Made by a program: the position numbers and the translations under genes
Source of the DNA: UBA1447 sp002329225
Lineage (GTDB): Bacteria > Bacillota > Clostridia > Oscillospirales > Acutalibacteraceae
Assembly (NCBI GenBank): GCA_050946835.1
Contig: JBMNVN010000008.1
Location: forward strand, 14,524 to 78,523
Length of the DNA stretch: 64,000 bases
Direction: 5' to 3'
The notes under the pieces: model-generated
What the model saw: only the letters and a program-made list of their open reading frames with translations
The model's database searches: none
What the model was told of the DNA's origin: nothing
Shown here: in pieces, positions 17,298 through 24,472 of the stretch
Layout of the letters: every line of letters starts with the position of its first letter
How positions within the stretch are numbered: the stretch's first letter is position 1

Positions 17298-18435
17298 TAT
17301 AACCGAAAAGACTGTTCCTAATGTATCTGTTGGCGCAGATACGGAGCAGTCAATTCTAAAACAAATTAACAACAGTATAACTGATTTTAACGAAAATGAC
17401 AAGAGTTTAGATGATTATCTTGAAGAAATGCAAAAAGAATTTTTGCAACAGCTCGATCCATCACATTTGAAAACGATTTCTATGCGTGAGTTGTATAACA
17501 CGATATATCAAAGTAAACCGCCGCTGATTGACGGTTTGCTCTATCCGGGCACATATATTTTTGCAGGAGCACCAAAACTCGGCAAAAGTTTTCTTATGGC
17601 TCAGCTTGCCTATCATATCAGCACGGGTACACCGCTGTGGAATTATGCTACCCGTAAAGGAACAGTGCTTTATCTTGCACTTGAAGATGACTACCGCAGA
17701 TTGCAGGAACGCTTGTATCGGATGTTCGGTGCAGAGAGTGCAGATAATCTTTTCTTCTCTGTTTCGGCAAGTCAGCTCGGCAAAGGACTTGACGAACAGT
17801 TACAGGGGTTCATCACAGAACACCCTGACACGAAGCTCATTATAATCGACACACTTCAAAAGGTGCGTGAGGTCGGCGGGGATAACTACAGTTATGCAAA
17901 CGATTATGAAATCATCAATCGTATTAAGAAATTTACTGATTGTCACGGTATCTGTGTACTGCTCGTACACCACACCCGAAAGCAGACCGCTGATGATAAG
18001 TTCGATATGATTTCCGGCACAACGGGTTTGCTTGGTGCAGCAGACGGTGGCTTTGTTTTGCAAAAGGAAAAACGCACAAGCAATGCCGCCACTCTTGAAG
18101 TGTCGGGCAGAGATCAGCAAGACCAAAAGATTTATCTTAACCGAAATCCCGAAACGTTACTTTGGGATTTGGACAGAGTGGAAACAGAACTTTGGAAAGA
18201 GCTGCCTGAACCGTTGCTTGAAACGGTAGCGGCATTTATCACCGCAGACAATGCCGAGTGGTGCGGAACACCAACGGAACTTGTGTCGGTGCTTGGCGTT
18301 GATATGAAAGCAAATACCTTGTCTATGAAGATGAATATCAATGCAGGGCGTTTGTTCAACGAGTACGGTATCTGTTATGAAAACAAACGCTGTCACGACG
18401 GGCGGAAGATACGCATATGTCTTTCGCAGGCGTGA
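17290..18435 (+). CDS. RepA-like AAA ATPase / RecA-fold helicase
   Basis: 381 residues from the ATG at 17290 (GGAG 10 bases upstream; an ATG at 17281 is too close). Walker A is GAPKLGKS (93-100). A Walker B-like strand (LIIIDTLQ) and VLLVHHTRK follow, as in AAA_25/RepA hexameric helicases of mobilizable elements. It probably unwinds DNA for replication of the excised circular form. It overlaps the MobC-like gene by 8 bases. Its stop lies inside the inverted-repeat region that may be oriT. Confidence 0.8.
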   Translation: MTNITEKTVPNVSVGADTEQSILKQINNSITDFNENDKSLDDYLEEMQKEFLQQLDPSHLKTISMRELYNTIYQSKPPLIDGLLYPGTYIFAGAPKLGKSFLMAQLAYHISTGTPLWNYATRKGTVLYLALEDDYRRLQERLYRMFGAESADNLFFSVSASQLGKGLDEQLQGFITEHPDTKLIIIDTLQKVREVGGDNYSYANDYEIINRIKKFTDCHGICVLLVHHTRKQTADDKFDMISGTTGLLGAADGGFVLQKEKRTSNAATLEVSGRDQQDQKIYLNRNPETLLWDLDRVETELWKELPEPLLETVAAFITADNAEWCGTPTELVSVLGVDMKANTLSMKMNINAGRLFNEYGICYENKRCHDGRKIRICLSQA

Positions 18436-18507
18436 CGATGCGTGACGGTCGTGTCGATGTTTTAGACGGTAGTGAAAAGACCGTCACCATTGACACGCAT
18501 CGTCACG
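18431..18507. other. nested inverted repeats, candidate oriT
   Basis: The arm CGTGACGATGCGTG (18431-18444) pairs perfectly with CACGCATCGTCACG (18494-18507). Inside, GTGACGGTC (18442-18450) pairs with GACCGTCAC (18479-18487), and CGTGTCGATG (18450-18459) pairs with CATTGACACG (18488-18497) with one mismatch. The foldings partly exclude each other. Placement just upstream of the relaxase gene suits an oriT or replication origin. No nick site can be assigned. Confidence 0.5.
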
Positions 18508-18694
18508 GATAAAGTTTAGCGGAGTGTGCAGAGAGTGCCTTTTCAAAGGCGGCTCTTTGCCTCTCGGAGAGCGCAAAACCTGCTTGCAGGTTGCATTTTT
18601 GATGGGCTTGCCTGTCAAAAGTGCTTTTGCGTTACTCTTGACAAGAGTAACAGAACCGAGGACGAGGAAGTTTATGAGATTTGAGGTGTATATA

Positions 18695-19855
18695 ATGCAA
18701 AGAACGATAAGTGCAATGGTAGGTAAAGGCTCGGTCAATCATAACAGCCGCAAGTTCAAGGCGGAAAATGTTGACGGTAGCAGAACGCATTTGAACATTG
18801 ATTACTGTAACGAGCCGATAAAGAAAATCTATCACGAATTGTTTGACGAAGCACTAAAAATATACAACGAAAAGCAGACAAGAGCCGACCGCAAAATAGA
18901 AAATTATTATGAAAAAATCAGAAATTCAAAGCAGGAAAAGCCGTTCCACGAACTGATTTTGCAGATTGGCGATAAGGAAAATATGAGTGCAGAAAGCAAA
19001 AACGGACAGCTTGCGAGACAAATTTTAGATGAGTATTACCGCGGATTTCAAGAGCGAAATCCCAACCTAAAAGTGTTCTCTGCTCATCTGCATATGGACG
19101 AGGCAACGCCCCATTTGCACATTGATTTTGTTCCGTTCACAACCGGCAGTAAGCGTGGACTTGATACGAGAGTAAGCCTGAAACAAGCGTTAGCTGCGCA
19201 AGGTTTCAAAGGCGGAACTCGTGGAGATACCGAGTGGAATCAATGGGTAAGCGCAGAAAAATCTGCACTCGCATTTGTTATGGAACGCCATGGAATTGAG
19301 TGGGAACACAAGGGTACTCACGAAAAACATCTATCTGTTCTCGACTACAAAAAGCAGGAACGAGAAAAGGAAATCACTGTATTGGATAACCAAATTGCCG
19401 AGAAAAAAGATGAGTTTCGTGTTATGGCTGACCGCATTGAGAACTTCGATAACGGAGAAAAATCCTTGCAGCAACTTGATGGAAGCATAATGAATGAGCC
19501 TGAATATCAGTTGCCTGAACCACCTGCAATGATGTCGGCGAGAACATATAAGGCAAAGTTTGTTGAGCCACTTATAGCCCGATTTAAGTCTTTAATCAGC
19601 ACCTTATTTGCACGATATTTCAAGGCGTTGGACAGTTACCACAGATTGAACATCACAAACGGAAACCTATATCGTGAAAACGAAAAGTTATCGAAAGTTA
19701 ATGAGAAATTATCACGAGAGAATGATAATCTGCGTGCAGAAAACAGGGATTACAAACTTCTCCGCAAAGTATTCGGTCATAAACAAATTGATGATTTGCT
19801 TGAAAAGGCAAGAAATATCAAAGGTCAAAAGCGTGACAACACACGCTCAAGATAA
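18695..19855 (+). CDS. MobV-family relaxase
   Basis: About 386 residues from the ATG at 18695, which follows GAGG by 8 bases. A longer frame upstream lacks a ribosome site. The relaxase metal site is visible as H131-L-H133-M-D135-E136 and PH140-L-H142, after the usual MobV start (ISAMVGKGSVNHNSR). The C-terminal third (about 225-386) is charged and coiled-coil-like. The enzyme should nick oriT and pilot DNA through a helper element's secretion system. With no conjugation genes present, the element is mobilizable rather than self-transmissible. Confidence 0.9.
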   Translation: MQRTISAMVGKGSVNHNSRKFKAENVDGSRTHLNIDYCNEPIKKIYHELFDEALKIYNEKQTRADRKIENYYEKIRNSKQEKPFHELILQIGDKENMSAESKNGQLARQILDEYYRGFQERNPNLKVFSAHLHMDEATPHLHIDFVPFTTGSKRGLDTRVSLKQALAAQGFKGGTRGDTEWNQWVSAEKSALAFVMERHGIEWEHKGTHEKHLSVLDYKKQEREKEITVLDNQIAEKKDEFRVMADRIENFDNGEKSLQQLDGSIMNEPEYQLPEPPAMMSARTYKAKFVEPLIARFKSLISTLFARYFKALDSYHRLNITNGNLYRENEKLSKVNEKLSRENDNLRAENRDYKLLRKVFGHKQIDDLLEKARNIKGQKRDNTRSR

Positions 19856-19879
19856 ATAAATTTTTAGGAGGAAAGCAAA

Positions 19880-20260
19880 ATGGCAAAGACAATTTTTGAA
19901 GAAATGGGCGGTACTTATACACAGGTTGGAGATTATCTCCTCCCCGATTTGAAACTGCCCGAAGAAGAAAAACAGGCAAATATCGGCGTTTGGGGTATGA
20001 GGCATAAACGGTTTTTGAAAGAATATCATCGTGTTTTATACGCTAACCTGATGACTTCAGGAAAGCTGATTGCATATCTTGATGACATCGAACAGCAAGC
20101 AACCGCAATGTTTCTCCGGCTGGTAAAAGAACTTTCCGAAGAAGAGGGTATATCCGAAGAACTCAAAGCAACCGACCAAATGCTGTGGGTTCAGAAAATG
20201 AACAATATTCGTAATCGTGCAACGGAAATTGTAAATGCAGAATTGATTTACACGGTATAA
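19880..20260 (+). CDS. tnpV: TnpV-family protein
   Basis: 126 residues matching the TnpV family of Tn4451-like clostridial elements: MAKTIFEEMGGTYTQVGDYLLPDL at the start and the conserved GVWGMRHKRFLKEYH segment. The name comes from its home in transposons; it is not a transposase and its role is unknown. AGGAGG lies before the ATG. It ends in a strong hairpin and closes the mobility module. Confidence 0.88.
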   Translation: MAKTIFEEMGGTYTQVGDYLLPDLKLPEEEKQANIGVWGMRHKRFLKEYHRVLYANLMTSGKLIAYLDDIEQQATAMFLRLVKELSEEEGISEELKATDQMLWVQKMNNIRNRATEIVNAELIYTV

Positions 20261-20268
20261 GCACCAAG

Positions 20269-20292
20269 GCGGCAGGGAGAAATCTCTGCCGC
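20269..20292 (+). terminator. hairpin after tnpV
   Basis: GCGGCAGGGAGA pairs with TCTCTGCCGC with one bulged base. The tail is only moderately T-rich. It marks the end of the mobility operon. Confidence 0.6.
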
Positions 20293-20337
20293 TACCACTT
20301 GATGTTTGCTTTGTTTTACATTATATTTATTTTAACT

Positions 20338-20375
20338 ATATAAGTATTGCAAATAAAATACTTATATGCTATACT
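20338..20375 (+). promoter_or_regulatory. promoter and operator of the methyltransferase operon
   Basis: TTGCAA (20347-20352), a 17-base spacer and TATACT (20370-20375). A perfect 10-base inverted repeat, ATATAAGTAT (20338-20347) and ATACTTATAT (20358-20367), covers the -35 and most of the spacer. This is typical of control-protein regulation of restriction-modification genes. Confidence 0.7.
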
Positions 20376-20399
20376 TACAATACAAAAGGAGTGATAGAA

Positions 20400-20615
20400 T
20401 TGGGCTTTACATACAAACCGCTTTGGAAATTATTGATTGATAAAGAAATGAGCAAAAAACAACTTATGGAAGAAACTAATATATCAAAGTCTACTATGGA
20501 CAAAATGGGCAGAAACGAAAAGGTATCAATGGAAATATTAGATAGACTTTGCACATATTTCTCCTGTGATATTTCAAGTATTATAGAACACGTAGATGAG
20601 GTAAAGAAAAAATGA
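20400..20615 (+). CDS. small XRE regulator, candidate R-M control protein
   Basis: About 71 residues from the TTG at 20400, 8 bases after GGAG; a GTG at 20391 overlaps the ribosome site and is less likely. The whole protein is one Cro/CI-type helix-turn-helix (LIDKEMSKKQLMEETNISKS). Its last codons overlap the first methyltransferase start as ATGA, so translation is coupled. The palindrome in its own promoter suggests autoregulation, as for control proteins of type II systems. Confidence 0.78.
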   Translation: MGFTYKPLWKLLIDKEMSKKQLMEETNISKSTMDKMGRNEKVSMEILDRLCTYFSCDISSIIEHVDEVKKK

Positions 20616-21616
20616 ATTATATTGGCTCAAAATACTCACTTCTTGATTTTATTCATAAGACTATATCAGAAGTAACGGGATATAATCCAGGGGATGTATT
20701 CACTTTTGCTGACTTATTTGCCGGAACCGGCGTTGTGGGAGCAAGCTATCGAAAACAAGGTTGCAAAGTTATTTCAAATGATATTCAATATTATAGTTAT
20801 GTCATCAACAAATATTATATTGAAGGCTATGGAAGTGTAGATAATTCTTTGTTAAATAAATTAAATTCCTTGAGTGGCATCGAAGGATTTGTATTTAATA
20901 ATTACTGCGCAGGCTCAAATTGCGGAAGAAATTATTTCACAGATGAAAACGGGAAAAAATGTGACGCAATTAGGGTTGAAATAGAAAGACTATATAAACA
21001 AAAAGAGATATCTGAGGATACTTATTTTTGCCTTTTGGCAAGCCTCATTAATTCAATAGACAAATATGCTAATACAGCATCTGTTTATGGAGCTTTTCTT
21101 AAACATATTAAAAAATCAGCTCAAAAACAATTTCAATTAGAACTTTTGCCAAGAGTTGATGGACCTATAGGAAACGTTTATAACGAAGATATCAATCAAC
21201 TAATAACTAAAATTTGTGGGGATGTCTTATATCTTGACCCGCCTTATAACGCAAGACAGTATTGCTCAAATTATCACGTTCTTGAAACTATAGCCAAATA
21301 CGATAATCCAGTGTTAAAAGGCAAGACCGGGCTTCGTGACTCCGATGAACAGAAAAGCAAATATTGTTCAAAGAGAACATTAGAAAGCGAATTTGAGAAT
21401 CTAATTGCTAACGCAAATTTCAAGTACATTTTTTTGAGTTACAATAATGAGGGATTGATGGATGTTGAGACAATAAAGAAGATAATGTCAAAATACGGAT
21501 CTTATAAGTGCTTCACACAAACTTATAAACGCTTTAAAGCTGACAAGAGTGAAAATAGAAATATTTTAGGTAGTGAAACAACTGAGTATTTACATTGTCT
21601 GATTAAGGAGAACTGA
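20612..21616 (+). CDS. D12-class DNA adenine methyltransferase
   Basis: 334 residues. The AdoMet-binding motif I is DLFAGTGVVG (34-43) and the catalytic motif IV is DPPY (209-212) in LYLDPPYNARQYCSN, the arrangement of alpha-type N6-adenine methyltransferases (MethyltransfD12). The N-terminal NYIGSKYSLLDFI is the usual start of this family. It should methylate one strand of a recognition site. The next gene encodes a methyltransferase of a different class, which suggests an asymmetric target needing two enzymes. Confidence 0.88.
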   Translation: MNYIGSKYSLLDFIHKTISEVTGYNPGDVFTFADLFAGTGVVGASYRKQGCKVISNDIQYYSYVINKYYIEGYGSVDNSLLNKLNSLSGIEGFVFNNYCAGSNCGRNYFTDENGKKCDAIRVEIERLYKQKEISEDTYFCLLASLINSIDKYANTASVYGAFLKHIKKSAQKQFQLELLPRVDGPIGNVYNEDINQLITKICGDVLYLDPPYNARQYCSNYHVLETIAKYDNPVLKGKTGLRDSDEQKSKYCSKRTLESEFENLIANANFKYIFLSYNNEGLMDVETIKKIMSKYGSYKCFTQTYKRFKADKSENRNILGSETTEYLHCLIKEN

Positions 21617-21617
21617 A

Positions 21618-22406
21618 ATGGGTAGATATAACGATTTAGATTTATCTAGATGGAAGGACTACAGTGATATCGAGACGGATTCATTATGGATAATTGATAA
21701 AAGAGACAACAGTGGCGCACATAGCGGACATTATCACGGTAACTTTGTTCCTCAAATACCACATCAGTTATTTTCGCGATATACTAAAAGAGGTGATTGG
21801 ATTTTAGACCCTTTCATGGGTAGTGGAACTTCGATTATTGAAGCTCAACGAATGGGAAGAAACTCAATCGGAATTGAAATTCAGCACGATGTAGCCAAAG
21901 AGGCTTATGATAGAATTATTACAGAAAAGAATAATATGTCAAAAACTAAAATAGTAGTTGCGGATAGTCAAACTTGCGATATGGAAAATATATTAAAACC
22001 TGAAGGTATAGATAAGGTTCAGTTTGTAATATTGCACCCTCCATATTGGGACATTGTGAAATTCTCTGAAAATCCAAATGATTTATCAAATTGTGATTCT
22101 GTGAATAATTTTTTAGAATCTTTTGGCAAAGTAGTCGATAATACAATAAATGTTTTAGAGAAAAATAGGTATTGCGCAGTTGTTATTGGAGATAAGTATG
22201 CCAACAGTCAAGTGGTTCCTCTTGGATTCTATTGCATGAACTTAATGATAGAAAAGGGACTGCTTCTAAAGGCAATTTTGGTCAAAAATTTTGGAGAAAC
22301 AAAGGGAAAATCAAACAAACAAGGAATTTGGCGATATCGAGCATTAGCAAGCGATTTTTACATCTTTAAGCATGAATATATTTTTGTATTCAAAAAGGTA
22401 AAGTGA
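21618..22406 (+). CDS. N4/N6 (beta-class) DNA methyltransferase
   Basis: 262 residues, starting 1 base after the D12 enzyme's stop and probably coupled. Motif order is that of the N4-cytosine/N6-adenine family, with motif I DPFMGSGTS at 64-72. Motif IV is HPPYW (140-144), a His replacing the usual Asp or Ser. Base specificity cannot be read from sequence. It ends inside a strong hairpin shared with the convergent nuclease operon. Likely protects the second strand of the host site. Confidence 0.85.
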   Translation: MGRYNDLDLSRWKDYSDIETDSLWIIDKRDNSGAHSGHYHGNFVPQIPHQLFSRYTKRGDWILDPFMGSGTSIIEAQRMGRNSIGIEIQHDVAKEAYDRIITEKNNMSKTKIVVADSQTCDMENILKPEGIDKVQFVILHPPYWDIVKFSENPNDLSNCDSVNNFLESFGKVVDNTINVLEKNRYCAVVIGDKYANSQVVPLGFYCMNLMIEKGLLLKAILVKNFGETKGKSNKQGIWRYRALASDFYIFKHEYIFVFKKVK

Positions 22407-22424
22407 GAAATTTCACTTTACCTT
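22395..22424. terminator. bidirectional terminator between converging R-M operons
   Basis: AAGGTAAAGTGA (22395-22406) pairs perfectly with TCACTTTACCTT (22413-22424). The minus strand continues with a T-run. The methyltransferase stop codon is inside the stem. Confidence 0.85.
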
Positions 22425-22431
22425 GAATGAA

Positions 22432-23562
22432 TTATAAAATTTCGCTAATATCAATTCTATCTTCGCTGATATTAAAAGCATAGTATTCGGTGCTATTTAC
22501 TGATGAATATGAATATGGACTTCTAAATTCTTTTTCTGTGATATGTTTTAGCAATCCTTTATTATTTGTTTTGGCAGCAACAATACACGGAGTTATTTCT
22601 ACTGTCTTTTCACTATAATTGGGGATAATATAGTCAAATAACCATTTTATGTACCAGCTAAGCTGATAGTCTACAATATTGGCTGTCGGCTGTTCGTCCT
22701 TTAATTCAACTACTTTAAAGCAGATTTTATCATTGGTTTCTTGCTTTATTAGTATATCTATTCTTTGCATACCCACTCCGCAAGAAACCTCATTACCTAT
22801 CCAAAAGTCTTCTTCGGGGTAGTCAAGTAAACTTATCGAGCGTATATTCTGTAAAATAAACGCTTGTAAATGTGTTTCAAAAGCATTATTTCTGTTTGCT
22901 TTGTATAACAATCTATTTTCAATAGATAGTGAATTTTGTTTACCATTGTACACTCGTTTATTTGTATTGTCAGAGATTGCCCCTAAGGAAAAATCATATG
23001 TATAATTATCAGCAAAAGAGAGTTGATTGCTTTTATTTTTTAATTTTGATAATAAATCGTTGAATTCGAAATCGGTAATCATTGTGCATCCACGATTACC
23101 TTTTAACTTTCTATATATTAAACTCCAGCATAACTCATAAGGATGATTTTTCCCTTTTAAGGAATCTAAGAATTCGTGTTCTGTTATGCCTTTTGGGTAT
23201 ACACCATAATCAGAGGCTTCAATAAGTATACGATACGATAACCCTTTTCCAAGTTCGGCTTTTAAATAATTATTAGAGTTATTTTCGTCGAAGAATGCTT
23301 TTGATTTTGCCGTAAATACTCCAAAGAATTGTCCCTGTTTTTCACTTGTTGCTTGCAGATAAAAAATAATATTATCCCCAATTTGTATTCGAGAAATATC
23401 TGCTATCATACCAACTAAGTTTCGCTCAGAATTTGCATTAAAATTAACTGAAGCATTATATAAAAAAGGTGATTTCTTATCTCCTGCACCAGTACCTGCA
23501 AACATATATTCCAAATGATATTTAAAGGTTTGCTCATTTACGATAAAAACATGAGTATTCAT
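22432..23562 (-). CDS. PUA/EVE-like plus PD-(D/E)XK-like nuclease candidate
   Basis: 376 residues. The N-terminal 130 residues have an EVE/PUA-like pattern (IGDNIIFYLQ, QFFGVFTAKSKAFF), a fold used to read modified or flipped bases. The C-terminal half shows a nuclease-like core: Glu229 in FETHLQAFI, Asp269 in QRIDILI and Glu286-Leu-Lys288 in VVELKDEQ. This fits PD-(D/E)XK, with the fold inferred from motifs only. It follows the HNH gene by 1 base in a three-gene minus-strand operon, so it is either part of the restriction activity or a separate modification-dependent nuclease. Confidence 0.6.
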   Translation of the reverse strand: MNTHVFIVNEQTFKYHLEYMFAGTGAGDKKSPFLYNASVNFNANSERNLVGMIADISRIQIGDNIIFYLQATSEKQGQFFGVFTAKSKAFFDENNSNNYLKAELGKGLSYRILIEASDYGVYPKGITEHEFLDSLKGKNHPYELCWSLIYRKLKGNRGCTMITDFEFNDLLSKLKNKSNQLSFADNYTYDFSLGAISDNTNKRVYNGKQNSLSIENRLLYKANRNNAFETHLQAFILQNIRSISLLDYPEEDFWIGNEVSCGVGMQRIDILIKQETNDKICFKVVELKDEQPTANIVDYQLSWYIKWLFDYIIPNYSEKTVEITPCIVAAKTNNKGLLKHITEKEFRSPYSYSSVNSTEYYAFNISEDRIDISEIL

Positions 23563-23563
23563 A

Positions 23564-24172
23564 TTATTTCTCCTTCAAATGTCTTCTGAATTCTATTGGG
23601 TCATACCAAAAACAGCCTTCGCAGGCATTCTCCTCTCCGTTGTGTTTGGCTCCACCTTTATAATAAGACATAGGATATCCGAGCTTTTTGGCGTCATATC
23701 TTATTCCTGTTCGCATACATTCTTTGCAAAATTGGCGTTTTGCATCGTTTGCAGCTTTGCTTAATGGTTGGAAGTCAGATAGTTCTTGATTTTCATTTCT
23801 CATAACCCTATCTTCATTCTTCATCCCATTTTTGTGGTCTACTTCAGGATTTGATGTACCTAATACAACACAACGTTGACTTTGAATTTGTCTTTTAATG
23901 TCCGCTCTAATGTGCTGTGAGTAATCTCCGTTATTGAAACCTACCGTTCTTATAGCATCGGTTTTATTTCCAGGCGTAATAGATTTATCTCGTTCAATAA
24001 TGTACTTCTTCCCAAAAGTTCCATCGTCTCTTGACCATCCGGCACCATTTAGAAGTTGAAGACCTTGATATTTACCTACAAATTCATCGACGGAAACCCA
24101 TCTGCTGCAACCATTTTCATCTATCCCCGCCAATTCTTCAAACAACTCAATTTTTGTTTTCTTTTTGGACAT
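23564..24172 (-). CDS. HNH restriction endonuclease candidate
   Basis: 202 residues from the ATG at 24172, 9 bases after GGAGG, itself inside the end of the regulator gene. The beta-beta-alpha-metal signature is NPEVDHKNG (Asp112, His113), preceded by the CVVLG strand, with two structural Cys pairs (149/152 and 184/187). This layout is known from HNH-type type II restriction enzymes. Its position opposite two methyltransferases supports that role. The target site is unknown. Confidence 0.72.
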   Translation of the reverse strand: MSKKKTKIELFEELAGIDENGCSRWVSVDEFVGKYQGLQLLNGAGWSRDDGTFGKKYIIERDKSITPGNKTDAIRTVGFNNGDYSQHIRADIKRQIQSQRCVVLGTSNPEVDHKNGMKNEDRVMRNENQELSDFQPLSKAANDAKRQFCKECMRTGIRYDAKKLGYPMSYYKGGAKHNGEENACEGCFWYDPIEFRRHLKEK

Positions 24173-24173
24173 T

Positions 24174-24386
24174 TTATTTATCCTCCATAAAAAGCATATA
24201 TGTTTCAATACCAAGCGCATCAGCAATACGCTGGATATTCTCAAGCGAAATACTTCTGCGATAACATTCGATTGCACTGATATAGGTGCGGTGCATACCA
24301 CATTTGTCAGCAAAAGCTTCTTGAGACAGTCCTAATTCAGTACGATATTTCTTTAAGTTGGCTCCAAACACTTTTACAATATCCAT
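24174..24386 (-). CDS. XRE control protein of the nuclease operon
   Basis: 70 residues, a single helix-turn-helix domain (SQEAFADKCGMHRTYISAIE at about 20-39) of the type II R-M control-protein kind. It is first in the operon with the HNH and PUA/PD-(D/E)XK genes, and its last codons carry the ribosome site of the HNH gene. This arrangement (controller before endonuclease) delays nuclease expression on entry to a new host. AGGAGG precedes the ATG. Confidence 0.85.
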   Translation of the reverse strand: MDIVKVFGANLKKYRTELGLSQEAFADKCGMHRTYISAIECYRRSISLENIQRIADALGIETYMLFMEDK

Positions 24387-24472
24387 AGTTGCAATCCTCC
24401 TAATTTTATATTATAATAGAATTGAATACTATAAGTCTACATACAATAAGTATCTAAAAGGATGTTAAAGAT

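Noticed and set aside
19295..19304. GAGTGGGA inside the relaxase gene as an att site
   Set aside because: The octamer is within an intact coding region (codons for glutamate and tryptophan), so it is a chance match.
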